64,000 bases of DNA from Salinigranum rubrum (GCF_002906575.1 NZ_CP026309.1:2480001-2544000); one strand, 5' to 3'. Positions 40,998 to 50,067 are shown, counted from the first letter of the stretch. The notes: generated by a model not told the origin, from the sequence alone. Numbers and translations are program-made.

Positions 40998-42404
40998 ATG
41001 AGTGATGCGGAAACTCCCGGCGGGCACACACACGAGCACGACCCGGACCACGAACACGGCGTCGCCGGCCCCGGCTACACGACGCCGGCGGCGATGCGGA
41101 CCGAATCGGGACGGGAGAAGACGGCGTTCGTGATGGGCATCCGGGTCGGGATGGACGTCGACGCGCCGGACTTCGTGGGAGTCGTCGACGTCGACCCCGA
41201 CTCGCCGACGTACGCCGAACTGATCGGGACGGTGGAGATGCCGAACAAGGGGGACGAGCTTCACCACTTCGGGTGGAACGCCTGCTCGTCGTCGTGCCAC
41301 GCCGAGGGGATGACCCGCGACCACCTCATCGTCCCCGGTCAGCGCTCGTCGCGCATCCACATCCTCGACGCGTCCGAGCCGAGAGAGCTCTCCATCGAGC
41401 GCGTGATCGAGCCCGAGGAGGTGTTCGAACACGACCTCTCCGCCCCGCACACGGTCCACTGCGTGCCCGAGGGGAAGATCATCGTCTCGATGCTCGGGAA
41501 TCGTGAGGGCGAACTCCCCGGCGGGTTCCTCCAGCTAGACCAGGAGGACTTCTCCATCGACGGCCACTGGGAGGCGGACCTGGGTGAGATGGAGATGAAC
41601 TACGACTACTGGTACCAGCCACGGCACAACGTGATGGTCTCCTCGGAGTGGGCCGCGCCGAAGACGTACTACCCCGGCTTCGACCTCGACGACGTCGAGG
41701 CGGGCAAGTACGGCGACAGCATCCACATCTGGAACTGGGAGACGCGCGAGCACGAAGAGACCCTCACGTTCGGCGAGGAGGGGTTGATTCCGCTCGAAGT
41801 CAGGATGATGCACAACCCCGAAGAGACGCAGGGCTACGTCGGCGCCGCGCTCTCCTCGAACGTCATCCGCTTCTACGAGGAAGACGGCGAGTGGGACTGG
41901 GAGGTCGTCATCGACCTCGAGAGTCGCGAGCACCCCGACTGGGACATGCCCGTGCCGCCGCTCATCACCGACCTCCTCGTCTCGCTCGACGACCAGTACC
42001 TCTTCTTCTCGAACTGGCTCCACGGCGACGTCCGGATGTACGACGTCTCCGACAGCGCGAACCCCCGACTCGTCGACCGAATCTGGGCCGGCGGCAACTT
42101 CGGCGACAGGCAGGAGGTCGCCGGCCACGACATCCACGGCGCTCCGCAGATGCTTCAACTGTCGCGGGACGGCAAGCGCCTGTACTGGACGACCTCCCTG
42201 TACTCCTCGTGGGACAACCAGTTCTACCCCGAAATCGGCGAGCACGGCTCGCTGATGCTGAAGGCGGACGTCTTCCCCGACGAGGGGCGGATGGAACTCG
42301 ACGAGGAGTTCGTCGTCGACTTCGGCGACGCGCCCGGTGGTCCGGCGCGGGCGCACGAGATTCGATGGCCCGGCGGCGACTGTACGAGCGACGTCTGGCA
42401 GTGA
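40998..42404 (+). CDS. SBP56-family selenium-binding protein / methanethiol oxidase-like
   Basis: This 468-residue beta-propeller protein shows the SBP56 core GDELHHFGWNACSSSCH with the reactive cysteines, then APHTVHCVPEG, MNYDYWYQPRHNVMVSSEWAAP and a C-terminal MARAHEIRWPGGD-like end (ARAHEIRWPGGDCTSDVW). Homologues oxidise methanethiol in bacteria and humans with copper. A His-rich N-terminus (GGHTHEHDPDHEHG) may bind metal. I prefer the ATG at 40998, preceded by GGAGGG, over 40977. The downstream ferredoxin start overlaps the stop, so it may take its electrons. Confidence 0.9.
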   Translation: MSDAETPGGHTHEHDPDHEHGVAGPGYTTPAAMRTESGREKTAFVMGIRVGMDVDAPDFVGVVDVDPDSPTYAELIGTVEMPNKGDELHHFGWNACSSSCHAEGMTRDHLIVPGQRSSRIHILDASEPRELSIERVIEPEEVFEHDLSAPHTVHCVPEGKIIVSMLGNREGELPGGFLQLDQEDFSIDGHWEADLGEMEMNYDYWYQPRHNVMVSSEWAAPKTYYPGFDLDDVEAGKYGDSIHIWNWETREHEETLTFGEEGLIPLEVRMMHNPEETQGYVGAALSSNVIRFYEEDGEWDWEVVIDLESREHPDWDMPVPPLITDLLVSLDDQYLFFSNWLHGDVRMYDVSDSANPRLVDRIWAGGNFGDRQEVAGHDIHGAPQMLQLSRDGKRLYWTTSLYSSWDNQFYPEIGEHGSLMLKADVFPDEGRMELDEEFVVDFGDAPGGPARAHEIRWPGGDCTSDVWQ

Positions 42405-42751
42405 GTACACCCGGGGCCGAGGCCGAAGAGCCTGAGCGGTACGAGGTCACCCTCTGCTGGCGCGACGGTCGAGAGACGTCGCTTCTGGTCGCGCGGGACG
42501 AGACGGTCGTCGATGCGGCGGAGCGGGTGGGGCTGTCCCTCCCGTACGGCTGTCTGTACGGCGCCTGTGGGACCTGCACCGGCAAACTCCTCGACGGAAC
42601 CCTCGAACACCGCGCGGAACCGCGGGCGCTGAAAGAGAGACACCGTGAGGCGGGCTACGTCCTCCTCTGTCTGGCCGTGCCCCGGAGCGTCTGTCGAGTC
42701 GAGGTCGGGGCGACCGTCCAGGCCGACCTCGTCCCCAATCCCTGGAAGTGA
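42401..42751 (+). CDS. 2Fe-2S plant-type ferredoxin coupled to SBP56
   Basis: This 116-residue ferredoxin has the cluster motif CLYGACGTC (C-x4-C-x2-C) and a distal Cys in LLCLA, the plant-type set. I use the GTG at 42401, which overlaps the SBP56 stop as GTGA; an ATG at 42365 inside SBP56 would add 12 residues. Close coupling suggests electron transfer to or from SBP56. Confidence 0.85.
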   Translation: MSTPGAEAEEPERYEVTLCWRDGRETSLLVARDETVVDAAERVGLSLPYGCLYGACGTCTGKLLDGTLEHRAEPRALKERHREAGYVLLCLAVPRSVCRVEVGATVQADLVPNPWK

Positions 42752-42770
42752 GCGTCGCCGACGGGGCCTC

Positions 42771-43255
42771 TCACCCTCGTCCGAACAGCCGATGGCGAGC
42801 CATCGCCACGAGCGCCCGCGGCGTCGGTGGCATCAGGCCCAACTGCCGCCCGATGCCGGCGAGGTTCACCAGGTTCCACTGCTCCGCGATTCGCCCGTCC
42901 TCGACTCTGAACGCGAAGAACCCGCTTGCCTCGAACGACTTCCCGGTGGGGACGAGCTTCCCCACGGCTTCTGTGGGGTTCCCCGCGCCGTCACCCGGAG
43001 CATCACGCGGTCGCCCTCCGCGACGACGTCCTCGACGTCGAGGTGCCAGTCGGGGACTGCCTCCCTGAACGCCCGTATCCCCTCGATAACCGCGTCTCTC
43101 CCCTCGCGGTCCACCTCGACGCCGAGTTGGTGTGCGACGACCTCTTCGGCGAGGACGGCCTCCGCAACCTCGACGTCCCCCGTGTTCAGGAACCCCTCGA
43201 CGTACCGCCGGCCGAGGTCGGCCGCGTCGACTCTCTCCCCTGGTGTTGCAGCCAT
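42771..43255 (-). CDS. SnoaL-like protein, frame broken once
   Basis: The N-terminal part (RYVEGFLNTGDVEVAEAVLAEEVV, FREAVPDWHLDVEDVVAEGDRVMLRVTARGT) and the C-terminal part (LVPTGKSFEASGFFAFRVEDGRIAEQWNLVN) together form a SnoaL/NTF2-like fold, but in two frames. Adding one C to the run at 42960-42963 restores a single protein of 161 residues. Such proteins are often ester cyclase-like enzymes or small binding proteins of unknown role. Confidence 0.75.
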
Positions 43256-43341
43256 ACCTCACGGTACGTCGTGTTCCACGATAGCTTTTAGCACACACAT
43301 CGCTCCCGACACCGTCGGTCGGCCGCTCCGAGGCCGCACGC

Positions 43342-43767
43342 TCACCCGAGCGGGAGCAGCGTCGACACGCGCGCGTTCTCTTTTAATTGAAGCCCCGCGG
43401 GCGGGACGGTGAGCGGCATCGCCGGGAGTTCGCTCACCCCGAGCGTCGGGTGCGAACAGCCCCGCTCGACGAGCGCGGTGCGCGGCTGAAGCTGAACGGG
43501 TCGCTCGACCGACAGCGACTCGTTGTACTCGACGAGGTAGGTCCCGCCGCCGAGGTGCCACCAGCCGTAGTCGTCGTCGGCCGTGCGCTTCGTCGGGTCG
43601 ATTTGTGAGGCCCCTGCCTCGGTGAGTTCGCCGCCGCCGAAGTCGACCTGTGCGGGGCCCGTGAGCGCGGACACGCTGGAGACGGTGAGGTCGACGCCGG
43701 CGTCGTGGACCTGCGTGTCGCGGTGGACCAGGTTCTCGACTCGGTCTGCGAGGTCGTCGGGTGACAT
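43342..43767 (-). CDS. dCTP deaminase/dUTPase-fold protein, short form
   Basis: This 141-residue trimeric dUTPase-fold protein has HDAGVDLTVSSV, YLVEYNESLSVERPVQLQPRTALVERGC and LPAMPLTVPPAGLQLKENARVSTLLPLG. Haloarchaea have short Dcd-like forms of this type. It may convert dCTP to dUTP or hydrolyse dUTP, but the exact reaction is not clear because key motifs are reduced compared with full Dcd. Confidence 0.72.
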   Translation of the reverse strand: MSPDDLADRVENLVHRDTQVHDAGVDLTVSSVSALTGPAQVDFGGGELTEAGASQIDPTKRTADDDYGWWHLGGGTYLVEYNESLSVERPVQLQPRTALVERGCSHPTLGVSELPAMPLTVPPAGLQLKENARVSTLLPLG

Positions 43768-43955
43768 ACCTGCCTGTGGCAGCGGCGTGGGTGAAAAGTG
43801 CTGTGGGGGTCACGTGAGCGGTCGGACCGGCGTGTGCGGCGTCGGGCCAGCCGTGAGACAGAAGATTGCCCGTGAGAGAAAATAATCCGCCCCTTACCCA
43901 TCTAATCGAAAACGCAAACCGTTCGTTTTTTCTGACTCCGAATAACGCCGCCAGT

Positions 43956-46301
43956 ATGGTCGAACACACCCGGACGCTGGATTTCAAGATCGCCTTCGCG
44001 ATCGGGTTGGGGACGATGATCGCGGCGGGCATCTTCTCCCTCTCGGGGACGGCAGTGTATCGGATCGGCTCAAGCGCAGTGATCGCGTTCGTCCTCGCCG
44101 CGGTCGTCGCCGGTATCACCGCCGCCGCGTACTCCGAGTTCGCCTCGGTCTACTCGGAGAACGGCGGTGGCTACCTCTTCTGCTCGCGGACGTTCGAGGG
44201 GTTCGACCGGCTCAAGTACGGCATCGGGATGTCGCTGTTCCTCGGATACACGGGGACGACGGCCTTTTACCTCGCCACGATGGACGAGTGGTTCTTCCGC
44301 TTCATCCTCCCCGAGTCGCTCCAGGCCCTCCCACACGGGACGGTCGGGATACTGGCGGCGTTCACCCTCGGGGTACTCAACGCCCGCGGGACCGAGGAGT
44401 CCGGGATGTTCCAGTTGCTCGTCACGAGCGCGAAGGTCGGCGTCCTGTTCGTCTTCATCGGCGGGGCAGTCGCGTTCGCCGGGCCGGCGAACGCCACCGA
44501 GACGTTCGTCACCGGGTTTCAGGCGGAACCGGTGGGAATCGTCTCCGTCGCGGCGCTGGCGTTCATCACCTTCTTCGGGTTCTCCGCCATCGCCGCGAGC
44601 GCGGGTGAGATCATCGAACCGCGCAAGACCGTCCCCCGCGCCATCGCGGCGAGCATCGTCACCGTCACCGTACTGTACGCGTTCGTCATCGTGGCCATGG
44701 TGAACGCACCCGTCTCCCGGGAGATTCTCGCACAGGGTGAGACGGCGATGGGGAGTGTCGCCGCCTCGTTCCTCGGGCCGTGGGGACAGACCCTCATCGT
44801 CGCGGGCGCCGTCTTCTCGATGGTCTCGGCATCGAATGCGTCGATTCTCGCCGCCAGTGGCATCGGCTCGCTCATGGGCCGACAGGGCCACGCCCCTCGC
44901 CGCTTCGCCCGCATCCACCCGCAGTATCGCACGCCGTTCTGGAGCATCACGACGGCCATCGCGACCATCATCGCGCTCGTGTTCGTGTTCATCACGCTCT
45001 TCTCCGAACACGGGCTCTCGAGCGTCCACGTCCTGGGACTCAATCCACTCACCGGGTTCGCCACGTTCAACCTCCTCGTCCCGCTCGCCGTCGTGAACGC
45101 CACGCTGATCTACTCCCGGCGAAACTTCCCGGACATCGAGCGCGGCTTCCGGATGCCGCTCGTTCCGGCCCTGCCCGTCGTCGGAATCTTGGCGAACCTC
45201 GCACTCATCTCGAACCTCCCCCCCGTCGGCGTCGGTGTCGGCGGCCTCATGGTGGTCGCGCTGTTCGTCGCCTACCTGGTCTGGGGCGGCGCACCACACG
45301 TCGACGAACTCGTCGAGGAAGTCGTCTCGCCGCACGTCCCGACCGGCCTGCGCGGGAGGACGACGACCACGGCGGACGACGAGACGGGAGCCGACGACGA
45401 AGAGCAGTTCCGGATACTCGTCTCAGTCGCGCGTCCGAGTCGGGCCGTCCCGTACGTTCGACTCGCCGAACGGCTGGCCGACGGTGAGGACGGCGAGCCG
45501 GTCGTCCAGATCCTGAACGTCACCCATATCCCGGAGCAGACGCCGAACGAGATGGTCTACGAGACGGCTCAGGAGCGGACCGACCGGATGGAAGAACTCC
45601 TCACGGCTGCCGACATCGACGTCGAGTACACCGTCGAGGGACACGTCTGTCAGGACGTGGCGTTCGACATCCTCCAGACGGCACGGGACGACGGCGCCGA
45701 CCGCATCCTCATGGGGTACCCCGAAGAGCACCAGGACATCGCCGAGACAGTGGAGTACGAGGCGCCGTGCGGGGTGTTCTTCACGAGCAACGTCGACGCC
45801 ATCGACGACCTCTCGACGATCACTCTCGGAGCGGGTGGCGGTCCCCACCACACGGCGCTCCTCCCGCTCGTGAACCGACTCGGCGCTGGCGGGGCCGAAA
45901 TCCACGTCGTCGGTGTCGACCCGGAACGGGGCGGCAGTCCGGAGTCGGTCGAGGGGACGGTGGACGCGCTCTCGGACGTCGAATCGGTCCAAGTACACGA
46001 CGTGACCGCCCCGACGGTGGCGGAGGGACTCGTCTCGGCGGCGGAGCGCAACGGTGGGCTCCTCCTGATCGGGGCGACGCGGGACCGCCGACTCCGCCGA
46101 TGGGTCTTCGGCAGCACGCCCGACCGAGTCATCGTCCGCGCCCGCGAAGCGGACGTTCCGGTACTGGTCTACGCGAACACGAGCGACGTCTCGGGGCAGG
46201 TCGAGGACTACCTCTATCCCATCTACCGCTACCTCCGGCGTCATCTCGCCAGACATCGGCCGTTCAACCGCGTCGTCCGCACGCCGCGCGAGACGACGTA
46301 G
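43956..46301 (+). CDS. APC amino-acid permease fused to two Usp domains
   Basis: This 781-residue protein starts with about 12 transmembrane helices of the APC family (KIAFAIGLGTMIAAGIFSLSG, ENGGGYLFCSRTFEG, FFGFSAIAASAGEIIEPRKTVPRAI). After residue 470 comes a soluble part with two universal-stress-protein-like domains (ILVSVARPSRAVPYVRLAERL..., then ITLGAGGGPHHTALLPL...LLLIGATRDRRLRRWVFGSTPDRVI). These may bind nucleotide and gate transport. I use the ATG at 43956; upstream is AT-rich promoter. An Lrp-RCK regulator faces it from downstream. The transported amino acid is unknown. Confidence 0.87.
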   Translation: MVEHTRTLDFKIAFAIGLGTMIAAGIFSLSGTAVYRIGSSAVIAFVLAAVVAGITAAAYSEFASVYSENGGGYLFCSRTFEGFDRLKYGIGMSLFLGYTGTTAFYLATMDEWFFRFILPESLQALPHGTVGILAAFTLGVLNARGTEESGMFQLLVTSAKVGVLFVFIGGAVAFAGPANATETFVTGFQAEPVGIVSVAALAFITFFGFSAIAASAGEIIEPRKTVPRAIAASIVTVTVLYAFVIVAMVNAPVSREILAQGETAMGSVAASFLGPWGQTLIVAGAVFSMVSASNASILAASGIGSLMGRQGHAPRRFARIHPQYRTPFWSITTAIATIIALVFVFITLFSEHGLSSVHVLGLNPLTGFATFNLLVPLAVVNATLIYSRRNFPDIERGFRMPLVPALPVVGILANLALISNLPPVGVGVGGLMVVALFVAYLVWGGAPHVDELVEEVVSPHVPTGLRGRTTTTADDETGADDEEQFRILVSVARPSRAVPYVRLAERLADGEDGEPVVQILNVTHIPEQTPNEMVYETAQERTDRMEELLTAADIDVEYTVEGHVCQDVAFDILQTARDDGADRILMGYPEEHQDIAETVEYEAPCGVFFTSNVDAIDDLSTITLGAGGGPHHTALLPLVNRLGAGGAEIHVVGVDPERGGSPESVEGTVDALSDVESVQVHDVTAPTVAEGLVSAAERNGGLLLIGATRDRRLRRWVFGSTPDRVIVRAREADVPVLVYANTSDVSGQVEDYLYPIYRYLRRHLARHRPFNRVVRTPRETT

Positions 46302-46342
46302 GCCGACCCCGCGCGCTGTCACGTCACGCGCGTCCTGTGCGA

Positions 46343-47110
46343 CTATCCCACCTCGTCGGGACCGTATCGCTTCGTATCGAACGCCTCGATGAGCCGCGTC
46401 GGGAACGTGCTCGGGGAGAACATCGAGACCACGTCACCGGGCTCGATCGTCGTCTCACCGTCCGGTGTGATGCGCTTGTCGCCGCGTTCGATACTGATCA
46501 CCAGCACCTCCCCCGGCAGCATCCCCGCCTGATCAGCCTCGTCGAGCGTGTGCCCGGTTATCTCCGCGTCCTCGGAGGCAGTGAACTCGACGACCTCCGC
46601 CCCGCCGACGACGCTCTGAAAGCCGGTGACCGCCGACCGCGACGTCCCGTTCTCGGGTCCGAACGACTGGTAGGGACGGACCGACTCGTTCTGGATGATG
46701 TCCTCCCGCTCGATGGTCGCCCCCAGCGTCGACAGTTGATGGGCGATCCGGTTGATGTCGTCGGTATCCTCGCCGACTGCCGTGACGACCAGGTTCTCCT
46801 GGCCGGCCAGCAGTTCCCGGACCTCGACGACGCCGTGTGTCGTGAGCGCGTCCGCGGCGATTTTCGAGCGCTCGCTCACCGGAGCGGTGCAGGTAAACTG
46901 CGTCGTGAACTTCCCCCCGGTGGCCTCGTAGTCGATGTCCGCGTGGTACCCGCGGATGATCCCGTGTTCTTCTAGCTGGCGAATCCGATTTCGAATCGTC
47001 GCCGGCGTCACGTCGACCTCCTCTGCGATCATCGGCGCGGACGTGTTCCTGGCGTCGGCCGTGAGATGAAACAGAATCAGCTGGTCTATCTCGTCGATCC
47101 GGTAGTCCAT
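46343..47110 (-). CDS. Lrp/AsnC regulator with C-terminal RCK domain
   Basis: This 255-residue protein has an AsnC-type HTH (DEIDQLILFHLTADARNTSAPMIAEEVDVTPATIRNRIRQLEEHGII), a ligand-sensing RAM region, and a C-terminal TrkA-C/RCK_C domain (about residues 165-250: AEVVEFTASEDAEITGHTL, LVISIERGDKRITPDGETTIEPGD). The combination couples amino-acid-style DNA control to a ligand domain usually found on ion transporters. Its gene converges on the APC-Usp permease, so it probably regulates it. The ligand is unknown. Confidence 0.85.
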   Translation of the reverse strand: MDYRIDEIDQLILFHLTADARNTSAPMIAEEVDVTPATIRNRIRQLEEHGIIRGYHADIDYEATGGKFTTQFTCTAPVSERSKIAADALTTHGVVEVRELLAGQENLVVTAVGEDTDDINRIAHQLSTLGATIEREDIIQNESVRPYQSFGPENGTSRSAVTGFQSVVGGAEVVEFTASEDAEITGHTLDEADQAGMLPGEVLVISIERGDKRITPDGETTIEPGDVVSMFSPSTFPTRLIEAFDTKRYGPDEVG

Positions 47111-47280
47111 ACGTCAGTCTACTCTCGGTCCGACAAAAGGCATTACGCAGCGGTCTTCCCGACGACGCTCCGGCTCGAATCTCCGAGTGGCGTTTTTGGA
47201 GAAAAAATACAGACGAGATATACTATTCAATCGAAAATAGAATACCGAAGTTTTTTGTTATTACCGCAACGACACGGAGT
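47111..47280. promoter_or_regulatory. AT-rich divergent promoter region
   Basis: The stretch 47195-47265 is far richer in A/T than its surroundings. It contains the inverted repeat TATTC (47224-47228) / GAATA (47240-47244) and a TGTTATTA box near 47256-47263, about 20 bases before the zinc-ribbon gene. It probably serves that gene leaderlessly, and the Lrp gene on the other side. Confidence 0.5.
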
Positions 47281-47484
47281 ATGGCGTCGGACGGCACTCG
47301 CTCGCCGCTGGAACGGCTCAGAGCGTACTACGACCACGAAGAGCTCACCTGCCCCGCGTGTGGGTACGAGGACGACGACGGCTCGTGGGAGAGCGAAACG
47401 AACGGTCGCGAAGTCCACTACTACCACGAGTGCCCATGCTGTGGGTCAGTTCGAGAGCACACGTTAGACGTCCTGACGGAGTGA
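47281..47484 (+). CDS. Small zinc-ribbon protein
   Basis: This 67-residue protein has CPACGYEDDDGSWESE and HECPCCGSVREH, two CPxCG-like knuckles that should bind zinc. Proteins of this type (HVO_2753-like class of small zinc fingers) are abundant in haloarchaea and linked to stress or biofilm phenotypes, but this one is unassigned. It begins a run of three tiny same-strand genes. Confidence 0.75.
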   Translation: MASDGTRSPLERLRAYYDHEELTCPACGYEDDDGSWESETNGREVHYYHECPCCGSVREHTLDVLTE

Positions 47485-47488
47485 GCCG

Positions 47489-47563
47489 ATGGAGCCGACA
47501 CGCTACGCGGTGTACGTGACCGACACGGACGCGACGGCGAGAACGACCCGTGATTTCCCATGA
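47489..47563 (+). CDS. 24-residue small ORF linking two small genes
   Basis: The ATG at 47489 lies four bases after the zinc-ribbon stop. It opens 24 codons (MEPTRYAVYVTDTDATART then TRDFP) whose TGA overlaps the ATG of the next gene as ATGA. The exact fit between both neighbours argues for translation. It may act only as a coupling peptide. Confidence 0.4.
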   Translation: MEPTRYAVYVTDTDATARTTRDFP

Positions 47564-47799
47564 CTGACACCGATTTACCCGACGACGACACGCAACGGCT
47601 GATCGACCGAGTACGCGAGGAACTCGACGCGCGTTCGGACGTCGAACGGTTCGAGGTGCGACCCGCGGATACTCCCGGCGTCGTGGCGACCGTCGAGGGA
47701 GACGGCGGGACCGAACACTACCACGTCACGCTCGAACGCCATCCGGACGGGGAGACGAAGCTCCACTGGGCCACACTCGGCGAAGAACCCGGGAACTGA
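47560..47799 (+). CDS. Small acidic protein of unknown function
   Basis: This 79-residue acidic protein has a helical start (TQRLIDRVREELDARSDVERFEV) and a beta-rich end (TEHYHVTLERHPDGETKLHWATL). No family is recognised. It is the third of three closely spaced or coupled small genes. Confidence 0.55.
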   Translation: MTDTDLPDDDTQRLIDRVREELDARSDVERFEVRPADTPGVVATVEGDGGTEHYHVTLERHPDGETKLHWATLGEEPGN

Positions 47800-47898
47800 A
47801 CCGCGCCCCGTCGACTTCGAGAGACGTCGCTGGGTGGTGACTTCGTCGAAAGAGAGCTTCGAGAAGGGAGTCGAGTCCTGTTGATCTCCCCGAGGCGC

Positions 47899-48981
47899 TT
47901 ACGCCGTCGGGAGCGGGTCGGCGAGGTCGATGTCGCCGGCGTCGAGTTCGGCCTCGACCTCACGGGTGGCTTTCACCATGTTCTCCATCTTCCCGTAGGC
48001 GATTTCGCGCGGGAGGAGCTTCAGCCCGCAGTCGGGCGAGATGGTCAGCTTCTCCGGCGGCACCACTTTGAGGCCCTGCAGGATGTTCTGCTTGATCTCC
48101 TCGACGGACTCGACCTCGGCGGTGTGCGCGTCGACGACGCCGAGCGCGAGGTCGGGCTCGAACTCGGGGTCGGTGAAGACGTCGATCTGCTCGAAGCCGC
48201 CGTTGCAGAGTTCGACGTCGAACTCGTCGATGGGGAAGTCGTTGACCTCGGGGTAGATGCGCGAGTAGTCGCCGTAGCAGACGTGGAGACCGATCCGAAC
48301 CTCGGGGTCGATGTCGGCGACGATTCGCTCTAAGCACTCGCCGACGATGGCGTGATCGTCGGGCGTCGTCGCCAGCGCGGGCTCGTCGATCTGGACGTAG
48401 CGCGCGCCGGCCTCGACGAGTTTCTCGACCTCCGTGTTCACGAGGTCGGCGAGGTCGTACGCGAGCTCCGCTTCGCTCTCGTAGGCCTCGTTGAACGACC
48501 AGCTGGCGAGCGTGTACGGGCCCGTGATGGGCACCTTGACCGGCTTCGACGCCGCATCGCGCGTGAACTCGAACTCGTCGACGAGCCAGGGCTCGTCGTA
48601 CTCGACTTCTTCCACGACCGAGGGCTTGTCGAAGTAGTTGTGGCCCCACACCTTCACCGGGCCGTGGAACTCGTAGCCGTCGATGCGGTGGGCGAAGAAC
48701 TCCACCATCTCGTTGCGGCGCATCTCTCCGTCGACGACGGTGTCGAGGCCCGCGCGTTCGTGCTCGTCGACGATGACGCGACAGGCGTCGTCGTGTGCCT
48801 CGTGGAGGTGTTCCTCGGTGAACTTCGAATCGGGGTCAGAAACGAGGTCGTCGGCGCGGTTGAGCCACTTCGGCTTCGGGTACGACCCGACGACCGAGGT
48901 GAGGATGAAGTGGTCGGTGTCGTGGCCCTCGGGCCGGAACTGCTCGCGGGTGTCGACGCCTTCGGTGCGGTGTCCCGTCAT
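47899..48981 (-). CDS. Methionine synthase, catalytic-domain protein (MetE C-terminal type)
   Basis: This 360-residue protein is a MetE/UROD-fold methyltransferase with the zinc-site segment HVCYGDYSRIYPEV and SPDCGLKLLPREIAYGKMENMV. It starts at 48981, overlapping the stop of the other MetE-type gene (ATGA). Archaeal short MetE enzymes use a corrinoid or other methyl donor rather than triglutamyl folate. It should make methionine from homocysteine, possibly together with its upstream partner. Confidence 0.88.
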   Translation of the reverse strand: MTGHRTEGVDTREQFRPEGHDTDHFILTSVVGSYPKPKWLNRADDLVSDPDSKFTEEHLHEAHDDACRVIVDEHERAGLDTVVDGEMRRNEMVEFFAHRIDGYEFHGPVKVWGHNYFDKPSVVEEVEYDEPWLVDEFEFTRDAASKPVKVPITGPYTLASWSFNEAYESEAELAYDLADLVNTEVEKLVEAGARYVQIDEPALATTPDDHAIVGECLERIVADIDPEVRIGLHVCYGDYSRIYPEVNDFPIDEFDVELCNGGFEQIDVFTDPEFEPDLALGVVDAHTAEVESVEEIKQNILQGLKVVPPEKLTISPDCGLKLLPREIAYGKMENMVKATREVEAELDAGDIDLADPLPTA

Positions 48982-49982
48982 GCTTCCACCTCCTCTTCGG
49001 CCGCCGCGGCCTCGCCCAGCGCGACGAGCTTCTCCTGGCACTTCGAGACGGGCAGGTAGAACAGCTCCGTGTTCGAGGTGAGGTAGGCGGTGTCGAACTC
49101 CTGGGAGGGGACCTGCTCGGTGAACCACTCGACCCGCTCGCGGACCGTTGTCGGGGACTCCACGCGGGTGTTCTGGCCGTCGACGAGGCCGAGCGCCACC
49201 TCCGACTTCGTCCCGTACTCGGTCACGTTGTACAGCGTCTGTTCGCGGTCGCCGGCGACGACGTCGAAGCCGAGCGCGTTCACTTCGGCGTCCATCAGGT
49301 GCGCGTACGTCTTCTCGTCGAGCGCGCCCCAGTACGAGTGGACGACGACGTCGGCATCGGTCTCGGCGGCGACCGCCGAAATGGCTTCGGGGACCTGCGC
49401 GGCGAGGTCGTCGGAGGGCGGTTCCTCGACCAGCGAGGGTTCGAGGAGGAACAGCGTCTCGTGGTCGGGGAACGCCTCCACCTCGCCGGCGAGGAAGTCG
49501 GAGACCGCAGCCAAAAACTCCGAGTCGTCGCCGTAGTACTCGTCGCTCGCGAGGTCCGCGAGCGAGTACGGACCCGGCAGGACGGCCTGCAGGGGCTCGT
49601 CGGTCAGTTCGGACGCCGATTCCAGTTCGGCGGCGACGTCGCCCGAGAAGTCGAGTTCGCCCGTCACCCGGGGGTCGCGGTAGAAGTTGTTGTTGTCGTA
49701 GTACCGGACGATACCGCCGGTCTCGACGTTGTCGTGGACGGTGAGAGGATGAGCGAGGTTGTCGTCCCAGCGGAGCTGTCCCTCGACGATACGGTCGAGG
49801 CCGGCCTCCTCCTGGTCGTCGACGACTTCGCCGCGGGCACGGTCGTACGCCGCCACGATGTCGCCGCCCTCGTCGCCGCTGATGAGGTCACCCTTCTGGT
49901 GGCCCTTCAGGTCGGACAGTTCCTCCTTCGCCCAGTCCGGGAGCGGGAACAGTCCGGGTGTCGTCGCTACGAGTTCAGTCAT
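48978..49982 (-). CDS. MetE N-terminal-type partner protein
   Basis: This 334-residue protein has the UROD/MetE barrel pattern (VLPGPYSLADLASDEYYGDD, DADVVVHSYWGALDEKTYAHLMDAEVNALGFDVVAGDR) and ends with a segment (LTSNTELFYLPVSKCQEKL) like the second half of MetE-related proteins, but without an obvious full zinc site. It precedes and overlaps the catalytic-domain gene. The pair probably works as a split methionine synthase. Confidence 0.8.
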   Translation of the reverse strand: MTELVATTPGLFPLPDWAKEELSDLKGHQKGDLISGDEGGDIVAAYDRARGEVVDDQEEAGLDRIVEGQLRWDDNLAHPLTVHDNVETGGIVRYYDNNNFYRDPRVTGELDFSGDVAAELESASELTDEPLQAVLPGPYSLADLASDEYYGDDSEFLAAVSDFLAGEVEAFPDHETLFLLEPSLVEEPPSDDLAAQVPEAISAVAAETDADVVVHSYWGALDEKTYAHLMDAEVNALGFDVVAGDREQTLYNVTEYGTKSEVALGLVDGQNTRVESPTTVRERVEWFTEQVPSQEFDTAYLTSNTELFYLPVSKCQEKLVALGEAAAAEEEVEA

Positions 49983-50067
49983 CACCGGGCCTTTGAAATG
50001 CCGACGCTTAATATTTGCTAAACCATTCTATTACTACTGGGAATTAATTGGGGCAGGTGGACCGCCG

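Noticed and set aside
43866..43955. Thirty extra residues upstream of the APC permease start
   Set aside because: They come from AT-rich promoter sequence and would put a non-conserved segment before the first helix.
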